From assembly GCF_027943255.1 (NCBI RefSeq), contig NC_072895.1:27688001-27752000 (forward strand): a stretch of DNA of 64,000 nt, read 5' to 3'. The notes under the pieces are model-generated. The model saw only the letters and a program-made list of their open reading frames with translations. It searched no databases and was not told where the DNA came from. Below, in pieces: positions 21,756 to 33,174 of this stretch. Each line of letters opens with the position of its first letter. Positions within the stretch are counted from its first letter, which is position 1. The translations under genes and the position numbers were made by a program. Source of the DNA: Anastrepha obliqua (Eukaryota; Arthropoda; Insecta; Diptera; Tephritidae).

Positions 21756-22747
21756 TTCTGACACAGACTATGCCAAACTTAATTGAGTTCTATTACTTTT
21801 ACGAGTATTCCATTTTCAAAAGAATAACTTAGTGTTATGTCAAGGAAGTTAGCTGAGAGTGCCATTAATGCTGTGCCAGAAAGTTTACCGAGCTGTGCAA
21901 AACTCCTTAACGAAGCACGACCAATTCGATTCATTTTTAATTCACTCTCACAGCGGAAATGCAAATAAAAACGAAAAGCAAAAATAGAAATAGAAATTTC
22001 GCAAGCTTTTCTTTGTGCGAAATTATGGAAATTTCTTAATGTAAACACTTTACGCACACAATCGAATGGCTTTAGAAACCAACAACACTTTAAAAGCACT
22101 GAAGCAAACGCTGAAAAACCGAAAAACCTGCACAAAGTTAATGCGGAGAGGTGGAGGTTGGGCTCAAAAGCCAACACTCACTCTGCGCGAATGCAAGAAA
22201 ATGCTGAATTTGCTGTTCACTACCCATCGACTTGCCTGCCTGCCTGTGTTTGTGGTTATTATACATTGTGGCTGTTGAGCGTTTTATACGATTTGTAGTT
22301 TTAATTTTTTTTTTATATTTACTCATTGCTTCTTACTTGCTTTTTCTTCACAATAATGAACTATGTTTTTGTTGTGTCTCGTTTAACGAGAAAGAACTTG
22401 AGTGGCTCATTCACACAGCAAGCAAAGTATTAAGCAGTGGGGGTGAAGGGGAATTGGGGTTTTGTATGCGGCATGGTGGCAATGGCGCTTGATTGTTACA
22501 ACGCTCCAGCTGCTGCTGTTACCTTCTCCGAAAGCCTTTGCTTTTCTACCAGTGTTTGACATAATAAAATTTCGTTTGCTAGGGATTCACAATGCCAACA
22601 GCATGCACAACAACAACAAACAACAAAAAGAATAATAACAAAAGTATAAAACGATATAAATCGACATAGAAAGTAGAGAAGGCCAATGCAACAATGCGCT
22701 CGCACTTTGCATACACACTAATACACACACATAAGATGTATAAATGT
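21756..22747. other. spacer without recognisable gene
   Basis: About 1 kb. Frames at 21779-22177 (-) and 22232-22492 (+) have no recognised motif. Short CAACAACAA stretch at 22610-22625. Nothing else seen. Confidence 0.4.
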
Positions 22748-22995
22748 AACGGGTATTTCAAGATCGAGTTAAGACATATTTTTTTAATGGCAGTCCATTG
22801 GGATTTACTGATATTTCTAATGGGCCGTATCAAATTTATGAATGTTAAATTAGATTTTCCAAATATCTCCCGAAAAATATGAAATTTTTTCGTGACATTT
22901 GGCCACAATTGGACGTCTATCGAGGCAATTCCGCGCCGAATATTATCTTTCAAAGCTTTGATTGTCTCTGGTGAATTTAAACAAACTGTATCGCT
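22748..22995 (-). pseudogene. C-terminal end of a Tc1/mariner transposase
   Basis: The minus strand from about 22990 reads SPETIKALKDNIRRGIASID then VQLWPNVTKKF, which aligns in style with the C-terminal segment of rosa-type and related transposases (kvYanKPeTIeaLKdNIRR). The likely 3-prime terminal sequence is CGGGTATTTCAAGA near 22750. Upstream catalytic regions are missing. Family uncertain. Confidence 0.5.
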
Positions 22996-23059
22996 GAGAT
23001 GGCCATGAAGTAATTAGTTCAAAATATAATAGTTTTTGGGCCAGGTCCTCATCATCTTC

Positions 23060-23300
23060 TATTAGCGTTATAGCCTCCCGGGGTGGGCTTTAGCTGGTTC
23101 AATATGATCCAGCGCTAGAGTGACGCCAGTTTTTGACGCCTATTTTTTTCAAAATGTCCTCGATCTGGCACAGGGTGTTGAGCATAAAGGATTGTAGTGG
23201 TCCAGCCTACCGTTGTTGTGGCCTACCGTCATTCAAGCGGTTGTTATGACCTGCCCATCTGATGCGTTGCGATTTGATAAATCTTACAATATCTTCGCGT
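23060..23300 (-). pseudogene. RTE/CR1-like LINE C-terminal scrap
   Basis: Minus strand gives EDIVRFIKSQRIRWAGHNNR then LQSFMLNTLCQIEDI and a decayed KNWRH-like block, the same motif order (RxRWxGHxxR ... NWR) as 14616-15332 and 32220-32640. Short and broken. Confidence 0.6.
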
Positions 23301-23509
23301 CATTGCAGAGACTCTCTTAACTGCTATCCTCCTTGATGGGACATAGGGACTCTACAAAACGCTTTCACTCCCCAGTTATTGACATTTTGAAGGCAGAGAC
23401 TCCTTATTGTACCTGATTCTGTACTCGCCATCTTCTTAGCATTTCTTTCGTATTTTGAAAGGAAAAAGTTATTTTGTTATGTTAGTGTGGTTAAGTGCTA
23501 AAGAGCTAG

Positions 23510-24150
23510 CAAACCTGCAGCGCGCGAAATAAGGGATGAAACGCTAAGGCTATGGCAGGACCGCTGGATTAACGAAACACGCGGCAGATGGACGGCTAGG
23601 CTCATAAAAGACGTCGCCACATGAAAAAGCGGTGAAGTAAATTTTTATGCAACCCAAATGCCAATGCTTTCGGGGCATGGTATTTCCAGAAATACCTGTT
23701 CAAAATAGAAAAATGCGATTACCCCCCTGCATGTACGGAGATGCCGCCGAAGACACATTTTTCCAATGTATGCGTTGCGAACAAGAACGTCGAGCGCTGG
23801 AGAATGCAGTCGTTCACATAACCACCAGAAATGTAATCGACAAGATGCTAAGTAGCGCAGAAACGTGGGAGATCATCAGTGGCTTCGCGGAAAGAATTAT
23901 CCGTATAAACAAGCGGACCCAGACCCGTCTATGGTGAACCCAGACGTGGGTGAATAGAATTGGTCCTTTTTATGGATGCCGTTTTGGGGCCTCCCGAAAT
24001 AATGCAGAAGGAAGGAGTGTCTCCCCAGAAGAAGAGGAGGGATTATTTGAGTGTCTACACCACTAGACAACGGTCGCTGTAAGTCCGCAGGCATTTCGAG
24101 CCCTACCTCTCCCACCAAATATATCGTTAGAATCCATACCATCATACGTT
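23510..24150 (+). pseudogene. R1-like LINE C-terminal fragment
   Basis: Contains RTAGLTKHAADGRLGS, an altered form of the WNxExxGRWTARLIPD block, then the open frame from 23647 with CMYGDAAEDTFFQCMRCEQE, RRALENAVVHITTRNVIDKM and ETWEIISGFAERIIRINKR. That is the C-terminal zinc-binding and tail region of R1-type insect LINEs. A second copy at 33175-33720 shares the motifs and the downstream GACGCCGTCTTGGG-like untranslated text (23980 region). Several stops precede 23647. Dead. Confidence 0.72.
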
Positions 24151-24374
24151 AACAACTACTGGACCAGACGGACTGCAGACTAACACTAAACGACATCGGG
24201 AGAGGGACTCTCTCCACCTGTTTTAAACTCCCGACCTCTGAAGGCTGTTATCGCAGTTCAAGCATCACGTATTGCAGACAAAGAGTTTCAGCTTGCTCGC
24301 GAAACTTCCACAACTTTGACCCAATTGCGTTATGGATATTGCAGCAGGTTAAACTCCTACTTATCGACCCAGAA

Positions 24375-24690
24375 AAAAAAAAACAATTGGCACATACACT
24401 TCTATTAAGTGTTTGGCCGAGTTTCTTCTCCTATTTTTGATTTGCGTCTGGATGTTGTTCCACAAATGGAGGAACCTACAGTTTTAAGCCGACTCCGAAT
24501 GTCAAATTGTTTTTTATGAGGCGCTTTTTCATAGTAGAAATACACTCGGATGTTTGCCATTGCCTGCCGAGAGGCGACCGCTATTAGAAAAAACTTTGTT
24601 TATCATTTTGCTGTTTCATGCGCGGAGATTCGAACCTATCCACTCTCGAATGGTAGTCACGCACCAATGACATTCGGTTACGTCGGTCGC
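24375..24690 (-). mobile_element. tRNA-derived SINE, near full length
   Basis: Minus strand from about 24690: CGTAACCGAATGTCATTGGTGCG-type A-box region, GGTTCGAATCTCCG (B box, complement at 24624-24637), then CTAATAGCGGTCGCC, CGGCAGGCAATGGCAAAC, TATTTCTACTATGAAAAAGC and the tail GGCCAAACACTTAATAGAAG, ending in a T-rich run (24372-24381 complement). Same body as the copies at 9588-11117 and 35947-36203. Transcribed by pol III if active. Mobilised by a partner LINE in trans. Confidence 0.85.
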
Positions 24691-26034
24691 TCGTCAAACC
24701 AAAGCACTGCTAGAAAATAGTATCAAACTTGAAAGACCCTGTACATGCACTTAATAGTTACAAGGGAGATGTAAGCGAAGCGAATACAAAAAATAGGAAA
24801 TAGAAAGTTGAAGAAATATGTATGCGTTCAATGCAAGGGGATTAAATAGTGCGCCGGGAGGCGGAACCAAGGCGGTGAAGAAACTAATCAAAATCGGAAC
24901 TATTGTTAACTATTTGTTGTTAAGAAAATGTCGATAGCAGCAAATCCGGCAGCGGATAGTGGAAAATGGAAATCGCGCACTCAATTGTTAAACCTGATTG
25001 ATTAAATTGCCAACACGAACGCGAGAACGAATCAATAACCAAACAGCGAAGCAGCCAACAAATAAGCGAACAGACAAATAAATATGGGCCTTGACAGACT
25101 GACTGACAGCCGAACAGCTGAGCCAAATAGCAGCACATGCCAGCATTGAAGTTGTTGCCAGTTTAAGCAACAAATTTACACCTTCGATTTCAGCAGCGCT
25201 AATAACTTCGTCTTTTGTTGTTACTGTTTTCCAAATATTATATGCAATTTCGCTTGGATTAATTTCAATTTGCGTTTCTATTTTTTACAGCCATATTTAA
25301 TTGCAGACGCATTAAACGTAGCAGGTAAAGTGAAAATTTGCGTGAAATGACGGAATGTAATGTCAAATTCGAGACGTGGCGTTAGCACCAAAAGAGTGAA
25401 TGTGTGCGTATGTGTGTGCGTACTACGTAGCTGTGAGTGTGTGTGTATGCGAAATAAGTAGAGTAAAGCCAAGCGAAATTCGGTCAAACCACAAACGAAC
25501 TGAAATAAGAAAGAAGCCTCAACACATTTGCGAACTAACAATAAAAAAAAATATATAAAATGTGCGACAATTCTAAAGCTGAGGGCTGACACTAAGGTGG
25601 TAAATCAAATAGAATCCAACTGATATTCCGAATGTGTTCACACACACATACCAGAGGGAGCGTAATACCGATGTACAGGATGGCATGTAGGCACCAATAC
25701 GAGGGCGACCATGTATGCCGAGAGCCCAGTAAAAGGAAACGCTTTAAACATACAAACATACATAGATTCATGATTCGGTACCCGCCACGATTTTATGGAC
25801 GTCTTTTGCAGCACATTGGCTAATTAATTTTTTGACTACTAACGCAAGCACCATTGAAATGGTTTGCCCAAGTATGTGAGATCTGACGGTAATAAATATT
25901 TTTCGCTACTAAATAATTCAGAATGCGCTAATGAATAACGCCGTATACAGTGAGCGAAAGCTGGTTAGCTGCGTTCACAAACCGAGAAAAAATAACTGTT
26001 TATGTGTCCACTCTAAATAACTTTTGTTCTGTGT
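24691..26034. other. spacer without recognisable gene
   Basis: About 1.3 kb. CA/GT-type microsatellite at 25395-25450. Frames 24920-25138 (-), 25278-25592 (-) and 25632-25823 (+) are not recognised. The last has CRHQYEGDHVCREPSKRKR, basic and Cys-containing, but nothing more can be said. Confidence 0.4.
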
Positions 26035-26135
26035 TTACTTCTCTCGGGAGCATAGGCCCTCGACACGACTTTTCTTGCGTTGGTTTCGTTAATCTATTTT
26101 GCTTTCTGGCAGGGTAGGTGATTAACCTGTGGCTT
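26035..26135 (-). repeat. LINE 3-prime tail fragment, copy 3 of 3
   Basis: Shares TTGCGTTGGTTTCGTTAATC and TATTTTGCTTTCTGGCAGGG with 6250-6310 (same strand) and, inverted, with 12882-13011. Very similar between copies, suggesting relatively recent spread. Confidence 0.6.
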
Positions 26136-26349
26136 ATAACTAATTACTGCTATTTTTATTAAGCGCGTTGGTAAATAATCAGCAGTGAGTACCATAATTA
26201 GCCCAAACAAGAACCCAACTGTAGCGAAATACTAAAATGTGCCTAATTCGTTGATTAACGGCGCATAATTTGATTAAATGCAGTCTTATTTTTTTTTTGT
26301 TCTGGTGGTAAGTTATCCGTTATTTTTGAGTTTTTTAAGCTTACTTTTC

Positions 26350-27450
26350 TACAGACTAGCAAATATAGCACTCGGACACAATTAAGTCAATTGTACTGCA
26401 CTCGGGTTCCCTTTTGACATTTCTTTAAATCCACCCGACCTTCGAAGAAATCTGAGAGTAGATCTATTGGTGCCAAAGAGCCCAACTGGTCGCTTCTTAA
26501 CACATCAGCGCCAAAGACCTCAAGCCTGATTCGAGGGAAAGCAGGGCAGACGCACAGAAAGTGGTTCGCAGTCTCACCCTCCTCTCCATATGCTGGGCAG
26601 AGTGCGCTGTATGAGATGCCTACCTTTTCCATGTGCTTTGCCGATAGAAAGTGGCCCGTCATCAGTCCAACCAGCTGCTTACAGTCTCTTCTGCTTAATG
26701 ACAGGAGCATCTGCGACAGTCGGTCGGACATGACAGGTAAGATCAGTTGTGTCCATTTGCAGCCTCTCTCAGCCTGTTAGGCTCACTTGTGGATTAGCGT
26801 AACCCGTTTCCTAACCGTGGCTTTGATGGGTGCAGAAGGGAGTGGTTGAACGGGCTCCGGGCCAAAAAAATGGCCTTAGAACCAATTCTAGCTAAAGAGT
26901 CAGAGGTCTCGTTAACCACGATACCCACGTGTCCCGGGACCCATGTTAGCATCAGCATATTATGTGCACCGACACAGCTCAGCCTGGATTCTCAGGACTC
27001 AACTACCCTTGATGTAACCATGAGCGCAGCTTTCCTGTCGCTGCAGACACATACAGATTTGCCTCTCCACCTGTTTTCCACAACAAAGTTCATCGCTTCT
27101 TGAACAGCATACTCCTCTGCCTGAAACACAGATGCGTACATTCCAAGGGCTAAGTGTAGTTTTGTCCCGCTTGATTCCACGTAAACACCAGAGCCGGAGC
27201 AGTGCTCGGTCTTGGAGTCATCCGTGAAAATGCGAGAACAGTGTTTGCCGGGCTCATTTTCTAAGTTTGACCACAGTTAAGCCTCTGTATCTCTTGTCAC
27301 GTACGACTCTGGATGGTATGGAGTCAAGGAGCATGGCGAGGATCGTTGGATCGAAGTCCATGCCTACTCTGTTGTCCAATGCCGGACAGGGGCCGTACCA
27401 ATTCCCATTGTGTTTCAGCCTGCGGAGACGCTTCGCCTTCTATGACCACA
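26350..27450 (-). pseudogene. LINE RNase H to C-terminal Cys/His tail
   Basis: From right to left on the minus strand: SGVYVESSGTKLHLALGMY, ASVFQAEEYAVQEAMNF, GKSVCVCSDRKAALMV (SDS changed to SDR), then a spacer with decayed WVPGHVGI-like text, then SDRLSQMLLSLSRRDCKQLV, GLMTGHFLSAKHMEKVGI and GEEGETANHFLCVCPAF. The layout is RNase H, then the tail with its CCHC-type cluster. The last 115 codons (26387-26731) are open, the best preserved LINE stretch in the window. Frameshifts and stops separate the blocks. Confidence 0.82.
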
Positions 27451-27499
27451 GTTAGATATTAGTTCAACGAATTTAAAAGTGGGTGAACATCCATTTTTG

Positions 27500-28350
27500 A
27501 TAAGGAGCGATCAGGATGCTCGACAGACATGGTTACCGAGAAAACCATTCAAGAAGTCCGCGACATGATTTTTGCTTATCGACAGACGAAAGTGCGCAAA
27601 GTAGCAGAGGCCATGGGTGTGTCGACCCGAACGACAATTAATATAATATTTTACGTGATAAGTTGACGATGAAAAAGTTGTCGGCCCGATGGGTGCCGCG
27701 ATTGCTCACAAGCAACAACAAGCGGATGCGGCTGTTAACTTCGAGGCAGTGTTTGGAGCAATTTAAGCGAGATCCGCAGGAATTTTTGTGACGAGTTGTC
27801 ACCGTTGAAGAAACTTGAGGACGCATAATTGCACACCACCAACTAAGCAACAATCAAAACAATGAATTTCTTCCGGTGAATCCGTTCCAAAGAAGGCGAA
27901 GACAGCCCCATCGGCAGGAAAGTTCATGCCGATGCTTGTTTGGGATGCGAATGGCGTTATCCTTATGAATTTTTTAGAAAAAGGAAGAACGATCACTGGA
28001 CAATACTGTAGTGAGTTATTGCACCTTGGACCTTCACAAAGAATTGAAGGAGGCACAGCCACATTTAGTGAAAAGGAAGGACCTGTTTCACCACGATAAC
28101 GTACCAGCACATTCATCCGGAGTTGTCTGCATGTATTGCGTAATGAATTGCTGCCGCACCCCCCGTTTTCCTTCGAACTGACTCCCTGCGACATTTTCTT
28201 GTTTCCTAACATGAAGAAATGTCTCGCGGGAAAAAAATTTAGTTCAAACGAGGAAGTCAGCGTCAAGACACGAGAAGCGTATTTTGCAGAGTTCGTAAAA
28301 TCCTATTTTTTGGAGGCGTGTATCTTTCTAAAAGGTCCCCTAGGTTGAAC
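27500..28350 (+). pseudogene. mariner transposase relic
   Basis: Pieces in several frames follow mariner order: TIQEVRDMIFAYRQTKVRKV and AEAMGVSTRTTINI (HTH), KKLSARWVPRLLTSNNKR (linker), VVTVEET (degraded GDETW, near 27800), DLFHHDNVPAHSS (second Asp, near 28095), SFELTPCDIFLFPNMKKCLA (third Asp, 28165-28220) and AYFAEFVKSYFLEA. At least six frameshifts or stops. Inverted repeats not located, and the 5-prime end is unclear. Confidence 0.83.
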
Positions 28351-30209
28351 AATTTTTTTTTTTTAATTTGTCTTATTTCTAACATAGGTACTTATTGCAC
28401 CCCTCTCGTATTGAGATGTTAGATAATATGCTCCTTGACCATTTGGAAGAGAACGCGGATGCTGAGTTTAAATTTCAAAAGGACAAGGCCAGTATCAACG
28501 CTTCCAGGAAGTCAAAGGAGTTCTTTTCTTCCCGATCGACAACCCCTTGCCAATAATTTTTTATTTTTAAATATGCTACCTTTATCATCTAGTTCAAGCG
28601 ATTATCAGCATTTCAGACTTTACAAAATTTTCTCAAATGCCAACGAACTGGCCTCAAGAGCGGTTGCCGAAAAGAAATTGATGAAGTCTGTTGCCAATTC
28701 GAACGAAAATTTCTTTAATCCCCGAATTATAAAATTGGCACAATTAAAAGTGGCAAAAGATGTCGAACGAAACGTCGCATATTTCATCTAAATTCGAGAA
28801 TCCTAATTATGAATATTTGTCGTCCAAACAAAACGAATCCTTTTGCAGAACTTTGCACTCGGCTTGAAGTTTTTGTTACGACAGATACGACAACTTCTGA
28901 GGAAAGAAACATGCCTTGGTTGCCTTTTTAGAAGAATAATTGCCACTTTAAATAAGCCAAGAAGCTGCAATCCTGGTACCTTTCCTATAACAAAACTCGA
29001 GTAGAAAAATATAAAGAAGATTTCATCCACTCATTGACCCGCCATGACGTTTTCATGCTCCAGCTTCGAAAAGACTAGACATACATATGCACATACATAC
29101 ACATCCATGTTTTTTTATTTTCTGAGACATTCGTCATTCAATGCCCTTCCTTGTTTATTTAACTCTGCGTTGATAAACAAATCCGAATCAGCAACGCTTC
29201 AGATACAAAAATTGCCGGAAAGCTGTGTAAACATAAGTAAGTGTGTCTTGGTCTGAACTCTCTATTCGTACTTTTATTGCTGACCCAAACATACTGGCTG
29301 AAGCCGCAAGTTGACTAATAAACCACCAAAATCGAGTGTCAAAAATCATATCAAAAAACCGATCAGAAGAGGAAAGAAAATAAAAGCCATCATGAAAATA
29401 AAAAACAAATTGAGTGCGGAGCATACCTACAGTTTCCACATTCGCAGAAGACAAAAAAAAAAAACCAAATAGCTGGTGCCATTTTTTCTTCTTTCTTTTC
29501 TGCCCATGGGACGTTTCCGCCGAGTTTTTTTTATTGGTTTGTCGTGCAAAATCAAGTGGGCATTGAACTCCCAAGTGTAATCTATGAGCTACCTCGTTGC
29601 CACATACATACATACATCTAGACAGTTTCATGTGTGACAGGCGAGTTGCCTACCATTTCAAATATGGAACATAGAGGCGATAAGCGTAGAAGTTGCCAAA
29701 TAGCCGACGCAAAAAGGAAGTGGCTACGCTGCTACACATCCAAATTCACAAAAAGTGGAAACGAACTACATTATTTTCGGTTATTTCGCATCATTGGGCA
29801 GGCAATCGCTGCTTTTGGAGAGAAATCTGGAGCCAGCAGGAGCTGCATTTAGTGCAGTGGCGTGCAAAATATATGAAAGTCTAACAAATTAGTATTCAAG
29901 CCCTTAACCCTTTAACCGAGTGGGTCAGGAATAAATTAAAATGAAAATCAAAATAATGAAAGGCTGAATGAAATTGAATTTGTTGTAAGTTATCACATTT
30001 CGGACTGAAAACAACGCTAACTTGCAGTTGGTCAGGATGCATTAAATAATAGGCAATAGAATGCAAAATAGTTGGAATTAAGAATTGTAAAGAATGTTGC
30101 TGAAAATCTGTGCCCATGAGGAAGGCCGACGAATATGCAACTCTGGCAATCGACCAGTAGAACAAATGTGAAAACTGGAAGATGTCAAGATCGTTCTGTC
30201 AAAGGTTAG
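28351..30209. other. spacer with an unrecognised 118-codon ORF
   Basis: The frame 28435-28791 (+) reads MTIWKRTRMLSLNFKRTRPV and later NELASRAVAEKKLMKSVANS and RIIKLAQLKVAKDVERNVAY, a helical, basic-rich sequence I cannot place. Otherwise AT-rich with CATA repeats at 29085-29105 and 29600-29615. TTAACCCTTTAACC at 29906 resembles a piggyBac-type tip, but no partner was found. Confidence 0.3.
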
Positions 30210-31173
30210 TCCCGATTTACACAGAGTCATTTGGAAGGGAGTAACTGGAAATTATCTTGTGATGTTTCATTTGCAGTCACACGGGCAAAATTGTTTTCGG
30301 CAACATTCGTTGCTTTTGTTTACTTCTTTAAGGGGTTAAGGGTAGTCAGAGGCCCGAAAAAATTAGAATTTTCAATACTTTTTTTTGCTGGTCAATTGCT
30401 TTATTTTAAAAAAATAAAAACATAGCATTAATACATCATGTTTCGACTTGACTTTAGGAAAATTTCAACAAAAAAATTAATAATTGCAAAAGTTATCGCT
30501 ATTTGTGTGGAGCCCGTTTCTCCAGAAGTCCCTTGCGGTGATCATCACAAGTCCTTGGAGATTCATCTAAAATCAATCGGACAACAGAAATAAGTTTTAT
30601 TAATAGATAATCTTGTGCCTGATCAAAGCTTTTTTTTGTTAAAATTAACAATTTGACGGCCTCAGGACATATTTTTCAGTTTTTCGAGAAAAAAAAAACC
30701 GACAATTGATTGTTTAAAAAAAATTGAAATTTTTGAAATAAAAAAACTCCTTCGATTAAGCACGAATTTTTTGTGTTTTTCGAAAGCAGTATGAATTTTA
30801 TTGAAATCTACAAAGCGGTTTTTAAGTTACAGTGATCACCAGTTCAAAACACATAGTTTTGAGAAAAGCGCATTTAAAGTTTTGCAATCGAGCTCCGGAG
30901 CGCCCGAGCGCCCTTTGTTAATTGTTGAATAACTCGAAAAGTATTTGTCGGATTCGCTTCAAATTTTCACACAATATTTTTAAGATATTACACTTTAAGA
31001 AAACGCAAAAAAATCCATTTTTTTTTTGAAAATTTTGACTACCCCTAACCCCTTAAGTTTGCCAATACGAATAAGAAGAATAAAGCGTGTCGCTTGTACA
31101 GGAAACAAAAGCCCCTCTTTTTTCCCCGTCCGTCCTTCTCCCACGAACAAAATGTTTCCCTGTGTAAATTGGG
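30210..31173 (-). repeat. MITE with CCCATTTACAC-type ends, copy A, interrupted
   Basis: Starts CCCGATTTACACAGAG at 30211 and ends as the inverse of CCCAATTTACACAGGG at 31173. The outer parts match the MITE at 46643-47336 read in reverse: CACACGGGCAAAATTGTTTTCGG (30280 region, complement at 47240) and ATACGAATAAGAAGA (31067, complement at 46760). A fold-back element occupies 30328-31056. Without it only about 240 bp remain, so the copy also lacks the central 430 bp of its relative. Confidence 0.78.
30328..31056. repeat. TTAA-bounded fold-back element (hairpin family, copy 3)
   Basis: Tips TTAAGGGGTTAAGGGTAGTC (30328) and the complement of TTAAGGGGTTAGGGGTAGTC (31056) differ at one base over 21. 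TTAA at both edges coincides with a TTAA in the uninterrupted MITE near 46778, giving an empty-site check. Both arms carry related phrases: GAAAATTTCAAC...AAAGTTATCGC on the left and, complemented, GAAAATTTGAAGC...CGAGTTATTC on the right. Hence a long imperfect hairpin. Non-coding, 729 bp. Probably moved in trans by a TTAA-specific transposase. Confidence 0.82.
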
Positions 31174-31439
31174 ACTTAGACAAAAAGGTTGAATACACAG
31201 CTAAGATTGGACAAGTCCGAGTCCTTATTCAGCACTGCAATCAATATCGTTAAGATCTTCGTCTAAGAGAGTTGCAATTTTAACTGTAATTGATTTGACA
31301 AAACAGAATTTCCGTTTATTAGAGATAAATCGAAAACCTTAGCCGCTTTTTAAGCATATTTATAAAATATAATTTATTATATAAAAATAAAATTTATTTT
31401 ATAAATATTGAAATAAAAAATAAATAATTAAGCTTTCAC

Positions 31440-31492
31440 CCTTTATTAGGTGTTTGGCCGAGCTCCTCCTCCTATTTGTGGTGTTGGCACGA
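31440..31492 (-). repeat. SINE 3-prime-end scrap
   Basis: AGGTGTTTGGCCGAGCTCCT followed by CCTCCTATTTGTGGTGT is the complement of the tail region of the SINE family (compare 9592-9630 and 40010-40040). Confidence 0.7.
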
Positions 31493-31789
31493 CATTATCG
31501 GCAATCTTTTGGCAATTTTCGGTAAGAGATAATATTTCATCAGTACAAAACTTCGGATGTTTTTTAAGCAGTAAACTGGTTACAGCATTCAACTTTACTC
31601 AACTAAGAGAGTTTATTTTCTGAAATTCCTTTTTAATATTTCAATATTTCGAACTAAAAAACAAACGAACTGTTTCGCTGCCATATTTTGTATGCTTCAA
31701 TTTATGCTCTTAAGTACCAGAAATTATCTTTTAACTGCTTGCTGAAGGCGATGGAGGAAGGAATATGGGTCGCAACAACAGTCCACTTA

Positions 31790-32110
31790 AATTTAACAGG
31801 AAAGTAGAAGTCCTATCTGGACAATGTCTTATAGAAAGTCATGCCAGTACCATATTTTGACTTTTGAAGAGGCTGTCAAGATGTAGAAAAGGAAGAGACA
31901 CTTGAACACCTTCTATGCGGGTGCAAGGCTCGCTTTTCTGGACAGCATCGTGGATGTTACAGATATAAAATTAGCTAGACTAACTAGGTTTATAAAGTCC
32001 GCAGGAGGATATAAGGAGGACCAAGTTGAGTAAGGATCCTACCACCAGGCGTCTCTATTTGGCCTAGGTGCGACGTAAAACAGCCACTGTACCTAAGGCC
32101 TAGACTAACA
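31790..32110 (+). pseudogene. LINE C-terminal tail fragment
   Basis: Frames give VEVLSGQCLIESHAS, then VEKEETLEHLLCGCKARFSG, the Cys/His cluster at the end of RNase H-bearing LINE pols, followed by decayed 3-prime untranslated sequence (CCTAGGTGCGACGTAAAACAG near 32065). Short and frameshifted. Confidence 0.65.
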
Positions 32111-32219
32111 ATAACGTTTTGTACATTAGAAAGTCACGACAAAAACAAAAAAAATGAAAAGGGGGAACTGCGTTGAATAGCCCACATGCAGTAGGAGTTA
32201 GAAACAAAAGACGACGGTG

Positions 32220-32640
32220 CGAATGGAACGACCTTGCCTTATTTCATTTTGTGCTGAGATCCTCCTAATGCACATCATTATAAGGAGCCTTACAGTATTG
32301 TGCAGATCATTGCAGATACACAAATACTGTTCTCCACTCCGATCGATCCTCTGCTACGCCTTTTTAGTTTGCGATCCCTATTCTCCGCATGTCGTAAGTC
32401 GGCTGTGACCTCATCAATCCAGCGTTGGTTTGGTCTCCGTCGACCTCTCCGTCCAACCACTGGCCTATGGAACGCTATGCTGGCAGTTCTCCATTTGGAC
32501 ATTCCGTAAACGTGTCCCAGCCATCTGATTCGTTCACTTTTTATAAAGCATATTGCCATTTTGAACCAATGCATCGAGTTCGGGATTGTATCTTATCCGA
32601 TATGCTCCGTCGTCTTAGCGAACAAAATTATGTTGGTCTA
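32220..32640 (-). pseudogene. RTE/CR1-like LINE C-terminal fragment
   Basis: The minus-strand frame 32290-32574 reads ICFIKSERIRWLGHVYGMS, then VVGRRGRRRPNQRWIDEVTA, DLRHAENRDRKL. This is the RxRWLGHxxRM ... GRRGRGRPxxRWxDxV block of RTE/CR1-like LINEs, equivalent to 14630-14870. About 95 codons remain open. No 5-prime part. Confidence 0.72.
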
Positions 32641-32654
32641 CTGGTATCACCGTG

Positions 32655-33110
32655 ATGGAAAGATTTTTAGAGGTGTGCCCTTTAACAGACCATTATACGG
32701 CTCTGAGCGAATCCGGCAGAATCAGCTGATAGACTGAAATCACTTGGGATGTGTTTACAAATGAGATTGTGTTGGTGATATACGAAAGAAAATCAACCAT
32801 TGACACTTCGTTGCTGTCCGAACAACGACTGCTTCGACGAGTGTGTGAACGCTCCCACGACAGTTGGTTCTACATAACCGGAACGACCCGGATTTATATC
32901 CGGCCAAGGACTGTCACTTCAGCAGCATTCCTCGTATATGCACGGGGAAAGTTTATGCTGCTACAACAACAACAACGAGTTTGTGAATGCATGTGAAATG
33001 GTCGTGCGGAATTCGGCTGCCGAATCTCTAATGTGACGTGATAGCATCACATCTCACATATTTCTTTTTCACCATAGCTAAATAGCAGACCTGGTAAATC
33101 TATCATCTGT
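32655..33110. repeat. inverted-repeat element, copy 1 (right end missing)
   Basis: The left terminal text AGATTTTTAGAGGTG...GGCTCTGAGCGAAT (32661-32716) equals the complement of the right end of the repeat at 53808-54352. The internal block GTCGTGCGGAATTCGGCTGC and CTTTTTCACCATAGCTAAAT (33000-33085) is also shared with 54030-54125. The right-hand terminal repeat is not found here. Non-coding MITE-like element of unknown superfamily. Confidence 0.68.
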
Positions 33111-33174
33111 GTGATATCACTTTTAATATATTCACCTTGACCTTGCTTGACATTTTCATTATTTTTATTACACT

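Noticed and set aside
29900..29930. TTAACCCTTTAACC as a piggyBac-type tip
   Set aside because: No inverse partner was found within several kilobases, and the motif is short and AT-rich.
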